From: Prevotella multiformis DSM 16608
GTDB taxonomy: Bacteria > Bacteroidota > Bacteroidia > Bacteroidales > Bacteroidaceae
Length of the DNA stretch: 64,000 nucleotides
NCBI RefSeq assembly: GCF_000191065.1
Contig: NZ_GL872283.1
Span: 1,239,721 to 1,303,720, forward strand
Direction: 5' to 3'
The notes under the pieces are model-generated. The model did no database searches and was not told the origin of the DNA. It saw only the letters and a list, made by a program, of their open reading frames with translations. The position numbers and the translations under genes were made by a program. This document shows positions 27,779 through 37,448 of the stretch, in pieces (position 1 is the stretch's first letter; each line of letters opens with the position of its first letter).

Positions 27779-28657
27779 TCAGATTTTATACAGGTCGCCC
27801 GCCTTCATACGCAGGAACCTGTTTACCGACAGCCACGAGCAGAAAACGGCGATGAGCACGCCGAAGGCCACCATGACGACCGCCGTGATGACCAGTGCCT
27901 CCCACGACAGCATTTTCGTGATGTCCGGTTCATAATCGTAGAGGAAACAGACTCCGATGCCCAGCACGACAATGGCCAGCAGGGCGGAAACCAGTCCCTC
28001 CAGCACGGCACGCCGCAGAAACGGTGCACGGATGAAGTTCCAGGAAGCACCGACGAGTTTCATCGTGTGGATGGAGAAGCGGCGCGCATAGATACTCAAC
28101 CGGATCGTATTGTTGATCAAAGAGAAGGAGACGACCGTCAGCAGCACGGCTATCACCAGCAGCACCAGACTGATTTTGCCCAGCGTGTGGTTGACGCTTT
28201 CTACCAGGCTCTGGGGATAAGTGATGTCACTCACACCACGATAGGTACGCAGCTCCTGGACAATATTCCGGATGGAGTCATTGTTGGCATAGTTGGCCTT
28301 CAACTGCACCTCGATCTCTCCGGTGAACGGATTTTCGCCGGCAAACTCGGCCGGATTGGCTCCCAGCTCCCGTGTGCCCTCCTTCAAGGCCTGCTCCTTG
28401 CTGACGAAGTTGAGACTGTTGATATAATGCAGCGTACGCACACGCTGACAGAGTGCTGCGCTCTCCTCCGTACTCATATCGGGCTGGAGAATCATCGTGA
28501 TGGTGAGATTCTCCTTTACATAAGAGCTGAGATTGCGACTGGTGAAGCCTGTCAGCACGACCATACCAATCAGCATCAGTACCATTGCCGTACTGATACA
28601 CAGCGTAACAACCTGCAGACTGTGATGACTGCGGGCTTTGTTTCTTCTTTTTGCCAT
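27779..28657 (-). CDS. ftsX: cell-division ABC-transporter-like permease FtsX
   Basis: 292 residues. With FtsE, FtsX transmits ATPase activity across the inner membrane to activate septal peptidoglycan hydrolases. One N-terminal helix (LQVVTLCISTAMVLMLIGMV), an extracytoplasmic domain (residues about 50-170), then three helices (LVLLVIAVLLTVVSFSLI, LEGLVSALLAIVVLGIGV, LVITAVVMVAFGVLIAVF). The cytoplasmic loop INNTIRLSIYARRFSIHTMKLVGA is the FtsX hallmark. The ATG at 28657 is 28 bases after the expected transcription start; the longer frame to 28705 would begin inside the promoter. First gene of the operon down to folK; no ftsE is present in the window. Confidence 0.93.
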   Translation of the reverse strand: MAKRRNKARSHHSLQVVTLCISTAMVLMLIGMVVLTGFTSRNLSSYVKENLTITMILQPDMSTEESAALCQRVRTLHYINSLNFVSKEQALKEGTRELGANPAEFAGENPFTGEIEVQLKANYANNDSIRNIVQELRTYRGVSDITYPQSLVESVNHTLGKISLVLLVIAVLLTVVSFSLINNTIRLSIYARRFSIHTMKLVGASWNFIRAPFLRRAVLEGLVSALLAIVVLGIGVCFLYDYEPDITKMLSWEALVITAVVMVAFGVLIAVFCSWLSVNRFLRMKAGDLYKI

Positions 28658-28691
28658 TTCCGAAAAAGGGTATAATACACCGAAATTGATG

Positions 28692-28722
28692 CAAAGATAC
28701 TGCAAAATAAAAGAATGGCAAA
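28692..28722 (-). promoter_or_regulatory. promoter of the ftsX-folK operon
   Basis: Read on the minus strand: TTTG at 28722-28719, 19 bases, TATCTTTG at 28699-28692. Transcription would start near 28685. Confidence 0.75.
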
Positions 28723-28794
28723 AGATTTTATAGTTTATTTAGACTTGCCAACACATTTCCATCCTCCCATCCGACAGGTGTGGTTAATTTGTCT

Positions 28795-28802
28795 TATCTT
28801 TG
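28795..28802 (+). promoter_or_regulatory. -7 element of the radical SAM gene
   Basis: TATCTTTG fits TAnnTTTG. The -33 region is not conserved. It places the transcription start near 28809 and supports the ATG at 28844. Confidence 0.5.
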
Positions 28803-28843
28803 CACACACGCCCTACGACACGGGCCTCAAACAATTCAGAAAA

Positions 28844-29626
28844 ATGAGCACGATCATCTACCCTTCCCCCGTCTTCGGCCCTGTCCACAGCCGCCGGCTG
28901 GGCATCTCGTTAGGCATCAATCTGATGCCTGCAGACGGAAAGATATGCACCTTCGACTGCATCTACTGTGAGTGCGGTTTCAACAAAGACCACCGGACAA
29001 AGACGCCCCACCCCTCCCGGGAGGCCGTCGCCCGCGCCCTGGAAGCCAAGCTGAAAGAGATGCAGCGGCAGAACGTACACCCTGACGTGCTGACCTTTGC
29101 CGGCAACGGCGAACCGACTTCACACCCCCACTTCGCCGAAATCATCGACGACACCATCCGTCTGCGCGACGAGTACTGCCCGAAGGCCAAGATCTCCGTC
29201 CTCAGCAACTCTACCTTTATCCATCGCCCGAAGATACACGAGGCACTGTCAAAGGTAGACAACAACATCCTGAAACTCGACACCATCGACCCGGCCTATA
29301 TAAACAAGGTGGACCGTCCTGCACAGCCCTCTTACGACGTGAACCGAATCATCGCCGGCATAAAGGCCTTCAAAGGACAGGCGATCGTCCAGACCATGTT
29401 CCTGAAGGGGACGACCGAGGACGGAACCGATGTCGACAACACCTCGGAGGCCTTCGTCGCTCCATGGCTTGAGGCTGTCAGGGAGATTGCCCCCCGGGAA
29501 GTCATGATCTACACCATCGACCGTGAGACTCCCGACCAGTTTCTCCGCAAGGCAGCTCCCGAAGAGCTGAATGCCATCCGCGACCGTGTCATCGCATTGG
29601 GCATTCCCTGTACGGCATCCTATTGA
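28844..29626 (+). CDS. radical SAM protein, function unknown
   Basis: 260 residues. The 4Fe-4S cluster motif CTFDCIYCEC supplies Cys 35, 39 and 42 (C-x3-C-x2-C). VLTFAGNGEPTSHPHF carries the GxGEP-type SAM-binding strand, followed by ISVLSNSTFI and ILKLDTIDPAYINKVDRP. This is the short wyosine-related radical SAM group often annotated only as radical SAM protein, sometimes with metallo-cofactor or tRNA roles proposed; no C-terminal accessory domain is present to decide. The ATG at 28844 begins just before the conserved PSPVFGPVHSRRLGISLG. Single gene, divergent from the ftsX operon. Confidence 0.88.
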   Translation: MSTIIYPSPVFGPVHSRRLGISLGINLMPADGKICTFDCIYCECGFNKDHRTKTPHPSREAVARALEAKLKEMQRQNVHPDVLTFAGNGEPTSHPHFAEIIDDTIRLRDEYCPKAKISVLSNSTFIHRPKIHEALSKVDNNILKLDTIDPAYINKVDRPAQPSYDVNRIIAGIKAFKGQAIVQTMFLKGTTEDGTDVDNTSEAFVAPWLEAVREIAPREVMIYTIDRETPDQFLRKAAPEELNAIRDRVIALGIPCTASY

Positions 29627-29950
29627 GGAAGACCGGCTGTCCGGACCGGCAGAAACGTCCGCCTTACCGGGGATGTCTTCACACTTTCCGCCGCCGGATC
29701 TTCCGTGCCGCACCCTGCCAGATGCCGGGCACGCCTTATCCTCTCCATGCTCAGCAGAAACAGCTGACGAAATGAGGAAAGGAGGATAAAACGCTTTGTT
29801 TTGTCCTGAATTATTACCACCCTGTTTACACCTTGGAAGCGTGAGGACACCTCTCACCCACTGATGGAGAAGAACGATGCAGGAGAGGAGGAAACCATGT
29901 TATTTTAAAGATTGTAACCACTTATTTATCAAGTATATACACAATGGAAA
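29627..29950. other. intergenic stretch without a gene
   Basis: About 320 bases after the radical SAM stop. No conserved frame, hairpin with T run, or promoter consensus is evident. It leads directly into a 22-bp periodic array. Confidence 0.5.
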
Positions 29951-30038
29951 GCAAGAGGTGCTTAGTTGCGTTGCAAACAAGCGTCACTTGACAGGTTATC
30001 AGGCGTTGGTTGCAATGCTGACGGGCGTTAGTTAGAAC
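29951..30038. repeat. 22-bp periodic array, GCAA...AAGC.T.ACTTG family, copy 1
   Basis: Four units of exactly 22 bp start at 29951, 29973, 29995 and 30017. They share a leading GCAA/GTTA/GCTG, an AGGCGTTAGTTG-like centre (AAGCGTCACTTG, AGGCGTTGGTTG, GGGCGTTAGTTA) and a variable end. Similar to the arrays at 54771 and 63666. The remaining sequence to 30382 shows no gene. Confidence 0.8.
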
Positions 30039-30382
30039 ACAGGGAGTGCCCGATTCCTCCACAGGGTGCTGTTTCTTACATTCCTGACACGTATCATGGC
30101 ACGGACAAATGAGGGCTGGGACATAAAGAAATGTAAACATATTTCTCACCATGCAGCCCCCACATACCCCCTGCTCCAATCAGTACGGCCGTCCCATGAA
30201 GCAGACCGATTCCTGCGATGGGCGGGGAAGTCCCTCCCAGGCATAACCTGCATGAAAGAGACGAAGAGGAAAGGAAACAGACGGGAAGGGCCGGCAAAGA
30301 GAATGGGGAGGGAGACGGTCCGCCGCCCGACAAGCCTTCACCGGGACACGGAGACCGGCCAGGCGACACCCTTGCGCCCGAC

Positions 30383-30410
30383 AAAAAAAGCCGGCCTTTC
30401 GGTCAGCTTT
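30383..30410 (-). terminator. terminator of the efflux/lpxA operon
   Basis: On the minus strand AAAGCTGACC, loop GAAA, then GGCCGGCTTTTTTT: ten-pair stem with one mismatch and a seven-T run, 27 bases after the lpxA-like stop. Confidence 0.82.
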
Positions 30411-30436
30411 CTTTGACTGTTTATAAGGCATGGCTC

Positions 30437-31219
30437 TTATATCTTGCTGATGATTCCCTCCTCTGTCCCACGCACGAAGTCTACGATGCTGCGGATTTCG
30501 GCAGAATCGGGCACCTGCTGGTCTATCTGGATGCAGGCATCAAACACGGAGGTCTGGCCATGGAACAGCAGCCGGTAGGCATTGGCAATGTGCTTCCGCA
30601 CCTTCGCCTCGACCCCGGCCGCATCGCCGATAGTAGGATTCACGCCATGGTACTCTACCGGACTTCCGCCCGCAATGATATACGGCGGAACGTCCTTGGA
30701 GAAGGTCGTACCGGCCTGTACCACCGCATACTGTCCCACACGGGTGTTCGCCTGCTCGACGACGTTCGAGGAGATGATCGCACCCGTACCGATCCGGCAG
30801 TCTCCTGCGATCTTAGCACCATAGCCGAAGACGCAATGGTCGCCGACAACAGCGTCGTGGCTGATATGCGCTCCTTCCATCAGGAAATTGTTTGAACCGA
30901 GGACGGTTTTACAGCCGCGGTGGGTGGCACGGTTGATGACAACATTCTCACGGATGACATTGTTGTCGCCCAGGACAAGTTCGCTCTTCTCGCCTACGAA
31001 GTTGAAATCCTGCGGCAGGGCGGCCAGCACAGAACCCTGGTGAACCCTGTTCCCGTTTCCCATGCGCGTACCGTTCAGAATGCTTACAAAGGGAAAGACG
31101 ATGCAGTTGTCGCCGATGACGACATCGTCCTCTATGTATACGAACGGGAATATCTTGCAGCCGTCTCCGATCTTTGCTCTCGGAGAAACCTCGGCCTTTG
31201 GACTGATTACGCTACTCAT
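30437..31219 (-). CDS. lpxA: LpxA-like UDP-N-acetylglucosamine acyltransferase
   Basis: 260 residues forming a left-handed beta helix of hexapeptide repeats (IGDGCKIFPFVYIEDDVVIGDNCIV and following turns) and a helical C-terminus (VRKHIANAYRLLF, CIQIDQQVP). The catalytic His pair is in LMEGAHISHDAVVGDHC (H-x-x-H-D as in LpxA), and NVIRENVVINRAT matches the acyl-chain loop. LpxA starts lipid A synthesis by acylating UDP-GlcNAc from acyl-ACP. Bacteroidetes often have two such genes, one beside lpxC-fabZ; this one is alone at the end of an efflux operon, so it may be the second paralogue with altered substrate. Confidence 0.8.
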   Translation of the reverse strand: MSSVISPKAEVSPRAKIGDGCKIFPFVYIEDDVVIGDNCIVFPFVSILNGTRMGNGNRVHQGSVLAALPQDFNFVGEKSELVLGDNNVIRENVVINRATHRGCKTVLGSNNFLMEGAHISHDAVVGDHCVFGYGAKIAGDCRIGTGAIISSNVVEQANTRVGQYAVVQAGTTFSKDVPPYIIAGGSPVEYHGVNPTIGDAAGVEAKVRKHIANAYRLLFHGQTSVFDACIQIDQQVPDSAEIRSIVDFVRGTEEGIISKI

Positions 31220-31243
31220 AATCTTGATTTTATTAATGATGAA

Positions 31244-32623
31244 TTACTTGGATCCGCCGCCAAGTGCATTGTAAAGGTTTACGATCGCCTGCAGCTTTGT
31301 AAACTGCTCCTTGACCTGTGAGATCTCGGCATTGAGCAGACTCCGCTGGGCGGTGATGACCTCCAGATAGGTGCTTGAACTTTGGGCATACAGCAGTCGG
31401 GTATCGTCGACGTTCTTCTTCAGCACACCGATCTGCTGCTCCTGAAGCTGTTCCTTCTCATGCGCCGAATTGTAAGCGACCAGGGCATTGCTGACTTCCG
31501 ACCCGGCTTTGAGAATACTGTTCTGCCAGGTGTTGTAAACCTGCCTGTACTTGTCCTGCGCCACACGCAGGCCGGCCTTCAGCTGTCCGCGCATGAAGAC
31601 AGGCTGTGTGAGACTCCCCACGACACTCAGCAGCAGCTTGCCCGGGTTCACCATCCCGTTGCTGTTGGTCCAGGCCCCCGTAGGTGATATGTTCAATGCC
31701 GGATAGAAACGGCTCCGCGCCTCCTGAACGTTATAGAAGCACTGCGCCAGCGCCATCTCGTTGGCATGGACATCGGCGCGGTTGCTCAAGAGCTGTACCC
31801 CGATACCGCCGGAGAAGCTGGACGGCAGATGCTGACGGTCCAGGCTGCCGCGGGCGATGCCCTGTGCCGGTTCGCCGAGAAGCAGGCTGAGCGCATTCTC
31901 CGTCTCGCGGATCTGACGGCGGATGTCGGCCGCCTGCGTCTGCACGCTGTAATAGGCCGCCTCGGCACTCTGCACGCTTGTCGAACGGGCACGGCCGTAG
32001 TCCATCTGCAGCTTCATCATGTCCCACGTGTTCTTCGTCAGGCCGGACATGTCATCGACGATCTGCTGCTGACGGTCGAGCATCAGGAGCGTGTAATAGA
32101 GGTTGGCGACGTTGCAGATAAGCGTCGTCTGCACAGACACCTGATAGTCGCGCATCTGGATGAGCAGCATCTGTGCCGACTTCTTCGCCGAACGGAGCCT
32201 GCCGAAGAGATCCACATCCCAGCTGGCAGAGACAGGAAGGGTGTAAGCCTGCGTCGGGGAGGCATGCGACCCGAAATGGGAAATCGTACCTGTCGGTGCG
32301 AACACCACCGACGGCAGGAAAGCCAGCTTGGAGGTCTTGACCTGCTGCTCGGCGATGTCTATGTTCAATGCAGCGTTGATCAGATCGGGGTTGTTATCGA
32401 GCGCCTTCTCGATAAGAACCTGCAGCTGCGGATCAGTGAAGACACTGCGCCACGGCAGGTTGCCGAAGTCGTTGGTGCCCTCCAGCGTCGCCTTGTCGTC
32501 AACCGGGTCACGCACAATGCCGTTCACCTTCACGTCAGGACGCTCGTAAGTGCCATAGAGGCTCCTGCAGCCTGTCAGGGACAGGGCCGCAAGAGCAATG
32601 ACGTATATGTTCGTTTTCATCAT
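31244..32623 (-). CDS. RND efflux outer-membrane factor (TolC/OprM-like lipoprotein)
   Basis: 459 residues from the ATG at 32623 (another ATG lies two codons upstream). The lipobox is in IALAALSLTGCRSLYG, so the mature protein is lipid-anchored in the outer membrane. It has the duplicated helical hairpin pattern of the NodT/OprM family (LIEKALDNNPDLINAALNIDIAEQQVK; LLSNRADVHANEMALAQCFYNVQEARSRFYP) and forms the exit duct for the adjoining RND pump. The start is 16 bases after the pump stop, consistent with one message of adaptor, pump, duct, then lpxA. Confidence 0.9.
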   Translation of the reverse strand: MMKTNIYVIALAALSLTGCRSLYGTYERPDVKVNGIVRDPVDDKATLEGTNDFGNLPWRSVFTDPQLQVLIEKALDNNPDLINAALNIDIAEQQVKTSKLAFLPSVVFAPTGTISHFGSHASPTQAYTLPVSASWDVDLFGRLRSAKKSAQMLLIQMRDYQVSVQTTLICNVANLYYTLLMLDRQQQIVDDMSGLTKNTWDMMKLQMDYGRARSTSVQSAEAAYYSVQTQAADIRRQIRETENALSLLLGEPAQGIARGSLDRQHLPSSFSGGIGVQLLSNRADVHANEMALAQCFYNVQEARSRFYPALNISPTGAWTNSNGMVNPGKLLLSVVGSLTQPVFMRGQLKAGLRVAQDKYRQVYNTWQNSILKAGSEVSNALVAYNSAHEKEQLQEQQIGVLKKNVDDTRLLYAQSSSTYLEVITAQRSLLNAEISQVKEQFTKLQAIVNLYNALGGGSK

Positions 32624-32639
32624 GATCATACCTTTCTTA

Positions 32640-35600
32640 TTATTCCTCAACAACATAATCGGTAGCAGGTCCCTTGGAATACTGTTCGAGTTCCTTCCTG
32701 ACGTTTGCATCCGCCTCGTCATCGAAGACAAGCGGCTTGATGCGTTCCTGCAAATACTGGAAGATGGCGAACAGGGACGGAACTACAAAGACCTGACAGA
32801 GCGTGCCGATCAGCATACCGCCGACAGCGGCCGCACCCAGCGTCTGGTTGCCGTTATGTCCTACGCCGCTTGCAAACATCAGCGGCAGCAGCCCGACGAC
32901 CATGGCCAGCGAGGTCATGAGGATAGGACGGAGACGTGCTCCGGCACCCAGGATAGCCGCATACCTGATGGCCATGCCTGTACGGCGGCGCTCAAGGGCA
33001 AACTCAACGATCAGGATGGCATTCTTCGCCAACAGACCGATCAGCATAATCAGAGAGATCTGCATGTAGATGTCGTTGTTGTGACCGAAGACCATCGTAA
33101 AGATGAAAGCACCCGCCAGACCGAACGGAATGGAGAGGATTACCGCAAGCGGCAGGAGGTAACTTTCATACTGAGCACTCAGAATCAGGTAGACGAAGAC
33201 GATACACAGCACGAAGATGATTGCGGTAGAGTTCGATGACTGCTGTTCTGATTGCGTCAGACCGGAGAACTCGTAGCTGTATCCCTGCGGCAGGACCTGC
33301 CGGGCCACTTCCTCTACCGCCTGGATAGCCTGTCCCGAAGAGTAGCCGTCGGCAGGAGTCGCATTGACGGCAATTGAGGTGAAGAGGTTGAAACGGGTGA
33401 TGTTGGAGGGACCGTAGACACGGTTCAGCGTACAGAACTCACTCACAGGCGCCATCCCGGAAGCTGTCCTGACATAGATATTGCTCAGTCCGCTCTCACT
33501 CATCCGGCTCTCGACCGTCCCCTGGATCATGACACGGTAGAGTTTGCCGTACGCATTGAAGTTGGAAGCATACAGACCGCCGTAGTAGCCCTGCAGGACG
33601 GAAAGGATGGCAGCGGGAGAGGTCCCGGCCTGCTTTGCCTTTGCCACATCCACGTCGACCATATACTGCGGATAATTAGGATTGTATGTCGTCAGCGCAC
33701 GGCTGAACTCCGGACGCTTGTTCAGGGCGGCCAGATAATCCTGGGTCACCTTGAAGAACTTGTTGAGGTCGCCGCCCGTTCTGTCTTCCAGAGAGAAAGA
33801 AAGACCGTTTGACACGCCGTAACCCATGATCATCGGCGGTGCGAAGGCAATTACCTGCGCCCCCTTGATGCTGGCGGTCTGCTTGTAGATCATGCCCAGA
33901 ATCATGTTGGAGGAGGCCGGGTCTATGAACAGCCCAGCGATTCCCGCACCCGAGAAGACAGACTTGATGCGGTCGAACACACCATATTCGCGCTCGGCGA
34001 AAGGCTTCAGTTTGATGATAAACGTAGACTGGTTGGAGCCCTGTCCGGCGAGGAAGTTGTAGCCTACGATCTGCTCGCGGCGCTCGATATACGGGTTGCT
34101 TGCCAGCATCTTGTCAATCTGGTCGGTCACCTTCTGCGTCTCTTCCTGCGATGTTCCCGGCGGCATACTTACCATGGCGAACAGCGTTCCGGTATCTTCA
34201 TCAGGCACGAGGCCGGTCTTGGTGAAGGTCATTGTCAGTACGAGTGCGATGATCCCGACCACCACGGACAGCCCGGTGATGAGCCGATGGCTGATCATCT
34301 TCTCTACCAGTTTCTGATACTTGCGGTTGACCTTCTCGTACTGGACATTGAAGGCAGCATGGAAGCGGTCGATATGCGAGAGCTTCTTTCCCGCCTCCCT
34401 GCCGTGCGGTTTCAGGAAGATGGCACAGAGCGCAGGGGAAAGCGTCAAGGCGTTCAGGGCGGAGATGACGATAGACACCGCCATCGTCACTCCGAACTCA
34501 CGGTAGAACGTACCGGAAGTCCCCCCGATGAATGATACCGGGACGAACACGGCCGACATCACCAGGGTAATGGAGATGATCGCACCTGAGATCTCGTTCA
34601 TCGCATCGATGGCGGCCGTCAGGGCACTCTTATAGCCCAGATCGAGCTTGGCATGGACCGCCTCGACCACCACGATGGCGTCATCGACCACGATGGCAAT
34701 CGCCAAAAGCAAGGCCGAGAGCGTCAGCAGGTTGATGGAGAAGCCGAATACCCAGAGGAAGAAGAATGTACCGATCAGGGCCACCGGCACGGCAATCATA
34801 GGAATCAGCGTCGAACGGAAGTCCTGCAAGAAGACATACACGACGAAGAACACCAGCAGCAGCGTGATGAACAATGTACGGACTACCTCCGCAATAGAAG
34901 CGAAGAGGAACTCGGTAACATCCTGCTCAATCGTCACCTTCATGCCCGGCGGCATCTGCTTCTGCGCATCCGCCAGAGCCGTCTTCACGTCATCGGCAAT
35001 CTGCGTGGCATTGGATCCGGCCACCTGATTGACCATACCGATCACCGCCGGACGGTTGTTGTTCTTCATTGCGACAGAATACTGCAGACCGCCCAACTCC
35101 ACCTTCGCCACATCACGCAGGTGAAGCGTCTGTCCACTGGTATTGCTGGAGATGATGATGTTCCCGTATTCTTCAGCCGTCTTCAGCCGTCCCTTATAAC
35201 GCATGGTGTACTCATACTTGAGGCTGCTCTGCTCGCCGAAGGAACCCGGGGCAGCTTCGATGTTCTGCTCGGCAAGGGCTGCGGAGACGTCGGAAGGCAC
35301 CAGTCCGTACTGTTTCATCTTCTCCGGCCGCAGCCAGATGCGCATGGAGTAAGTCTTCACACCCGGCGTCTGGACATCACCGACACCACTGATACGCTTG
35401 AGCATCGGCACGATGTTGATGTTGTTGTAGTTCGTCAGGAACTCATCATCATACCGGCCGTCGTCCGTTGTCAGAGAGTACATGATCACGTTGGAACTCT
35501 GCCGCTTGGACACCGTGACACCCACACGCGTCACCTCGGCGGGCAACAGTGCCTGTGCCTGCGACACTCGGTTCTGCACGTTGACGGCTGCCATGTCCGG

Positions 35601-35900
35601 ATCAGTCCCCTGCTTGAAGTAGACCGTGATCATGGCCGAACCATTGTTCGTGGCGGTAGACTGGATGTAGGTCATGTTCTCCACACCGTTGATGCTTTCC
35701 TCCAAAGGCGTGATGACGGAGTTCAGCACCGTCTGGGCATCGGCACCCTGATACGAAGTCATGATAGAGATCGTAGGAGGAGCAATATCCGGATACTGCT
35801 CGATAGGCAATGAAACCAATCCGATCGCACCCAGAAGTACGAAGAAGATAGATATAACCGTCGAGAGTACCGGCCGTTTGATAAAATTAGTAAATGTCAT
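32640..35900 (-). CDS. RND multidrug efflux pump (HAE1, AcrB/MexB-like)
   Basis: 1086 residues, inner membrane, proton-driven exporter of drugs and other hydrophobic compounds. N-terminus FIKRPVLSTVISIFFVLLGAIGL with twelve predicted helices and two large periplasmic loops. Transmembrane helix 4 holds AIAIVVDDAIVVVEAV with the paired Asp of the proton relay. Other hallmarks: PIEQYPDIAPPTI, GTSGTFYREFGVTMAVSI, LTLSPALCAIFL and GLLAKNAILIVEFA. Slightly longer than AcrB (1049). Central gene of the three-part pump with 20-base gaps. No regulator gene is adjacent. Confidence 0.95.
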   Translation of the reverse strand: MTFTNFIKRPVLSTVISIFFVLLGAIGLVSLPIEQYPDIAPPTISIMTSYQGADAQTVLNSVITPLEESINGVENMTYIQSTATNNGSAMITVYFKQGTDPDMAAVNVQNRVSQAQALLPAEVTRVGVTVSKRQSSNVIMYSLTTDDGRYDDEFLTNYNNINIVPMLKRISGVGDVQTPGVKTYSMRIWLRPEKMKQYGLVPSDVSAALAEQNIEAAPGSFGEQSSLKYEYTMRYKGRLKTAEEYGNIIISSNTSGQTLHLRDVAKVELGGLQYSVAMKNNNRPAVIGMVNQVAGSNATQIADDVKTALADAQKQMPPGMKVTIEQDVTEFLFASIAEVVRTLFITLLLVFFVVYVFLQDFRSTLIPMIAVPVALIGTFFFLWVFGFSINLLTLSALLLAIAIVVDDAIVVVEAVHAKLDLGYKSALTAAIDAMNEISGAIISITLVMSAVFVPVSFIGGTSGTFYREFGVTMAVSIVISALNALTLSPALCAIFLKPHGREAGKKLSHIDRFHAAFNVQYEKVNRKYQKLVEKMISHRLITGLSVVVGIIALVLTMTFTKTGLVPDEDTGTLFAMVSMPPGTSQEETQKVTDQIDKMLASNPYIERREQIVGYNFLAGQGSNQSTFIIKLKPFAEREYGVFDRIKSVFSGAGIAGLFIDPASSNMILGMIYKQTASIKGAQVIAFAPPMIMGYGVSNGLSFSLEDRTGGDLNKFFKVTQDYLAALNKRPEFSRALTTYNPNYPQYMVDVDVAKAKQAGTSPAAILSVLQGYYGGLYASNFNAYGKLYRVMIQGTVESRMSESGLSNIYVRTASGMAPVSEFCTLNRVYGPSNITRFNLFTSIAVNATPADGYSSGQAIQAVEEVARQVLPQGYSYEFSGLTQSEQQSSNSTAIIFVLCIVFVYLILSAQYESYLLPLAVILSIPFGLAGAFIFTMVFGHNNDIYMQISLIMLIGLLAKNAILIVEFALERRRTGMAIRYAAILGAGARLRPILMTSLAMVVGLLPLMFASGVGHNGNQTLGAAAVGGMLIGTLCQVFVVPSLFAIFQYLQERIKPLVFDDEADANVRKELEQYSKGPATDYVVEE

Positions 35901-35920
35901 AATGCTTGGTTGTTAGTCAC

Positions 35921-37252
35921 CTACTTGTCCTCTCCTTTCATAGCCTTCAGAAAGCCTGATGCAGAACTCTGGTTCTCACCGAGCTTCTCGGCTTTCTTGA
36001 TGGCCTCGTCATACTGTGCCGGCGTAAGAGCCTTGATCTGTGCGCCATCCTCAAGGTTAGAGATACCCTTGCTCACAATGCGATCCCCCATCTTCAAACC
36101 GCTCGTCACGATATAATTGACACCGTCATTCTGCGGATCGACGGTGATCTCGCTGTAATGCACCTTGTTGTCGCCGTCTACCTTATAAACAAAGATCTTG
36201 TTCTGCACCTGTGCAGTTGCCTCCTGCGGCACCAGCAGCGCATGGTTGTTGTTCTTGGCTATGACGATCTGGCCGCTGCCGCCGCTCTTCAGCAGATGCT
36301 CCGGGTTGGGGAAACGGGCGATGACACTCACCGTTCCGGTTGCAGCGTCAATCACGCCGCTTGTCTTGACAATGGCTCCTTCATGCCCATACGTAGAGCC
36401 ATCGGCCAGCAGCAGGCTGACACCCGGGAAAGCCTTGATGGCATTGTCCAGTCCGTTGTTCCTGCGGCTCAGATTCAATATGTCAGACTCGGTCATGGAG
36501 AAGTAAACCTCCATGGAAGATGTGTTGCTGACCGTCGTCACAGGCTGGGCGGATGACGGACTGACCAGCGCGCCCTCCTTGAAGGGAAGGCTGCCGATAT
36601 AACCGGATGCCGGACTCTTCACGTAGCAGAAGCCAAGGTTATCCTTCGCCGAAGCAAGCATGGCCTGTGCCTGCCGAACGCCTGCTTCCGCCTGACGCAC
36701 AGCAGCATTGGCCGATGCCACACCGCTCTGTGCCTGACGGACAGCGGCCTGTGCCGTCTCGTAGGCATTCTTCGCCGTCTGCAGCTCATAGTCGCCGATT
36801 ACCTTGTTGTTATAGAGGTTCTTGCTGTTGCTGTAGGTCAGACGGGAGGTAGCCGCCTGCGCACTGGCAGAGTTCAGACTGGCATTCGCCTGCACGACAC
36901 TGGCCTGTGCCTGTGCGACACTGCTCTGTGCCGAGTTCACCTGCGCCTGTGCCTGACGGACTGCAGCCTGATAGGTCGCATTGTCAATGACGAAAAGCAC
37001 CTGTCCGGCACGGACATATTCGCCCTCATGCACATTCAGCCTGGTGATGAATCCGCTCACTTTCGGACGCACCTCTACGTCCTGTATGCCCTTGATGGTG
37101 GCAGGATAAGTTGTCTTCAACTGTGCATTGGATGCACCGATTGTAATCACCGGGTATTCATTACTTGTCGGAAGTCCATGCTGACCGCCGCCGCAACTGG
37201 CGAGCAACGTCACTACGGCCAGCGCAAACAGTAAGATTCTGTTATTTTTCAT
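35921..37252 (-). CDS. RND efflux periplasmic adaptor (AcrA/MexA-like lipoprotein)
   Basis: 443 residues. The lipobox is in LFALAVVTLLASCGGG. The lipoyl halves (GFITRLNVHEGEYVRAGQVLFVID and YVKSPASGYIGSLPFKEGALV) flank an Ala/Gln-rich coiled-coil hairpin (VNSAQSSVAQAQASVVQANA, repeated) that reaches the outer-membrane duct. First gene of the pump operon. The ATG at 37252 starts the lipoprotein signal; the longer open frame to 37309 is not needed. A TATATTTG -7 box lies at 37395-37388 on the minus strand but a -33 partner is unclear. Confidence 0.93.
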   Translation of the reverse strand: MKNNRILLFALAVVTLLASCGGGQHGLPTSNEYPVITIGASNAQLKTTYPATIKGIQDVEVRPKVSGFITRLNVHEGEYVRAGQVLFVIDNATYQAAVRQAQAQVNSAQSSVAQAQASVVQANASLNSASAQAATSRLTYSNSKNLYNNKVIGDYELQTAKNAYETAQAAVRQAQSGVASANAAVRQAEAGVRQAQAMLASAKDNLGFCYVKSPASGYIGSLPFKEGALVSPSSAQPVTTVSNTSSMEVYFSMTESDILNLSRRNNGLDNAIKAFPGVSLLLADGSTYGHEGAIVKTSGVIDAATGTVSVIARFPNPEHLLKSGGSGQIVIAKNNNHALLVPQEATAQVQNKIFVYKVDGDNKVHYSEITVDPQNDGVNYIVTSGLKMGDRIVSKGISNLEDGAQIKALTPAQYDEAIKKAEKLGENQSSASGFLKAMKGEDK

Positions 37253-37448
37253 ATTCAAATAGTTGTATATTCTCTTTTCCTTATTTATCTCAACAGGCGA
37301 AAGTCTCATCCGGACATGGAGCCCTTTTGTCCTCCACCAGAACAGGCGTGTCGAAAACTATATTACCATTAGTCAGTTTCCGATTTGCAAATATACTCAT
37401 TTCTATCGCAGGCCTTTGATGCCCTGTCCCATTTTTAACAATAATTGT

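Noticed and set aside
30066..30416. Open frame on the + strand (116 codons)
   Set aside because: Low-complexity Arg/Lys/Gly-rich product, no start context, runs through the terminator of the opposite operon.
34653..35813. Long + strand frame of 386 codons
   Set aside because: Mirror of the RND pump gene; His/Arg-rich antisense product without any domain.
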